From: Thermodesulfovibrionales bacterium
Lineage (GTDB): Bacteria; Nitrospirota; Thermodesulfovibrionia; Thermodesulfovibrionales; SM23-35
Reading direction: 5' to 3'
DNA length: 6,716 nt
Assembly: GCA_022013235.1 (NCBI GenBank)
Contig: JAKLQR010000134.1
Location: 1 to 6,716 of the forward strand
The translations under genes were made by a program, and so were the position numbers. A model generated the notes under the pieces. It was not told the origin of the DNA and made no database searches. It was given only the letters and a program-made list of their open reading frames with translations. This document shows positions 5,520 to 6,716 of the stretch, one piece after another (position 1 is the stretch's first letter; each line of letters begins with the position of its first letter).

Positions 5520-6716
5520 ATGAATATTCATCAGAAAATAGGCAGGCGCATATTCGTCTTCTGCATCCTGTCTTCAGCATGTTTTCTTGCCCTCCTCATC
5601 TGGCGGCCGGGTGCGGTCGAAGAGCGCGCTGAAACACTTGCCCTTGACTATCGGTTTCAGGTCAGAAATTTCATTTCTCCGCCGCATGTATCGGGTGAAG
5701 TAGTCGTTGTCGGAATAGATGAGAAAAGCCTGAAGCAATACGGGCGATGGCCCTGGAGCAGGACCCTGCAGGCTGAACTCGTAGAAAAGATCCTTGCTCT
5801 TCAACCAAGGGTGCTTGCAGTAGATATTTTTTACACCGAACCGGAAGATGCACGGTCTGATAAAGCGCTTGGTGAGGTATTGCACCGTGCAAAGGATAAG
5901 ATTATCCTGGCAGCGGTCTTCGATGTCTGGCTTGAAAATAAGGACCGGGAGCAAAAGGAGATCCCTGACACGCTGTTCGATTCCGTATTTATGAAGCTTG
6001 AGGACCAGAGGCAAATCCAGGCAGTCGAGGCCGATGACCTCATGGCGGATATCCCGCAGATTCTCGATAATACCCTCAGCGGGCATGTATACAGCCATCC
6101 CGACTACGACGGGAAACTAAGGTGGGAAATCTTATATCTGAAATATAAAGATGAATATTTTCCTTCCCTTGCACTCCTGACCGCGCGGGTGTCCCTCGGA
6201 TTGAAAAGTGATGAAATGGCTGTTGTCGGTAGCAGGGGAGTAAGGCTCGGAAGCGGCCTGTTTGTTCCTGCCGACCGGAAAGGGAGGATGCTCATTAATT
6301 ATTACGGCAGGGAGGGAACGTTCACCCCTGTTTCTGCTGCAGACATTTTATCAGGGAAGGTTCAACGCAAAGAGATTGAAAACCGGACAGTGTTCCTCGG
6401 CACGTCAGCCATTGCGACCTATGACCTGAAGAACACTCCTTTTTCAGCGAACATGCCGGGTGTAGAGAAAAATGCCACTATCGTTGAGAATATCCTCACC
6501 CGGAATTTTCTCCAGAAGAGTCCGGGATATATCGAAATTATCGTCCTTGCCATGACAGGCCTGGTTCTGGGTTTCTTCCTCCCGCGTCTCAGCGCTATCA
6601 GGGGCGCTGCCCTTTCCTTTGCGCTGTTCGCCGGGTATATTCTCGGCGTTCAGATACTCTTTGCTTCTCTGAATCTCTGGGTGAATTTCATCTACCCTGC
6701 GGCGAATATGATGATA
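5520..6716 (+). CDS. CHASE2-domain membrane sensor (3' end beyond window)
   Basis: This open frame runs off the window after 399 codons. TM1 is at residues ~11-28. An extracytoplasmic CHASE2 sensor domain spans ~35-335, with the family's landmarks: VVVVGIDEKSL and the RWPWSR turn (~61-81), AVDIFY (~100-105), GHVYSHPDYDGKLRWE (~188-203), FPSLAL, INYYGREGTFTPVSAADIL (~259-277) and VFLGTSAIATYDLKNTP then MPGVEKNATIVENIL (~291-326). Three more hydrophobic segments follow (~338-355, 362-383, 385 on), the usual membrane block after CHASE2. The output domain is cut off. In this family it is most often an adenylate/guanylate cyclase, with histidine kinase, diguanylate cyclase and Ser/Thr kinase as alternatives, so the function stops at 'sensor'. 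ATG 5520 is preferred. In-frame GTG codons at 5508 and 5511 are possible, but they fall at or before the predicted transcription start, after a TAA at 5502-5504. The gene appears to have its own promoter rather than being part of the peptidase operon. Confidence 0.88.
   Translation, partial: MNIHQKIGRRIFVFCILSSACFLALLIWRPGAVEERAETLALDYRFQVRNFISPPHVSGEVVVVGIDEKSLKQYGRWPWSRTLQAELVEKILALQPRVLAVDIFYTEPEDARSDKALGEVLHRAKDKIILAAVFDVWLENKDREQKEIPDTLFDSVFMKLEDQRQIQAVEADDLMADIPQILDNTLSGHVYSHPDYDGKLRWEILYLKYKDEYFPSLALLTARVSLGLKSDEMAVVGSRGVRLGSGLFVPADRKGRMLINYYGREGTFTPVSAADILSGKVQRKEIENRTVFLGTSAIATYDLKNTPFSANMPGVEKNATIVENILTRNFLQKSPGYIEIIVLAMTGLVLGFFLPRLSAIRGAALSFALFAGYILGVQILFASLNLWVNFIYPAANMMI

Noticed and set aside
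5574..6098. 174-codon minus-strand open frame opposite the CHASE2 gene
   Set aside because: The plus strand holds a continuous CHASE2 domain with family motifs throughout; the antisense frame has none.

Overview
The window runs from the 3' end of a 23S rRNA gene through five protein genes, the last cut by the window edge. It looks like ordinary chromosome from a Gram-negative bacterium. The signs are a complete sigma-70 with region 1.1, several signal-peptide proteins for the cell envelope, a LysM protein of the style common in Desulfobacterota and Nitrospirota, and a CHASE2 membrane sensor. The phylum is an inference from the look of the proteins; Nitrospirota or a deltaproteobacterial relative is my best guess. 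No transposase, integrase, phage gene, tRNA or CRISPR array was seen.

Left part (1-1620): the last ~110 bases of 23S rRNA, a compact intrinsic terminator, then rpoD, the probable primary sigma factor, starting only 26 bases after the terminator's T run. There is no room for a 5S rRNA gene between 23S and rpoD and no convincing promoter. rpoD may therefore depend on read-through of the rRNA terminator.

Middle (1613-2740): a minus-strand gene for a secreted LysM protein converges on rpoD and overlaps it by 8 bp. Its promoter lies in a 135-bp divergent intergenic region, beside a 33-bp imperfect palindrome that could be a shared operator.

Right part (2741-6716): two consecutive M16 metallopeptidase-family genes overlap by 4 bp and look like the two subunits of one periplasmic peptidase. 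The first keeps the zinc site and lacks the Tyr of the Arg/Tyr pair; the second has lost the zinc site and keeps the pair. The first gene has an extended -10 element placed so that its mRNA may be leaderless. The junction between the two genes is built from five 7-bp units. After the pair comes a short intergenic region with an AT palindrome over the stop codon, one copy of a dispersed-repeat-like palindrome and a promoter. It leads into a CHASE2-domain membrane sensor whose cytoplasmic output domain lies beyond the window.

No wholly new system is evident. The observations most worth following are the rRNA-rpoD arrangement, the possible leaderless peptidase mRNA and the heptamer-built gene junction.
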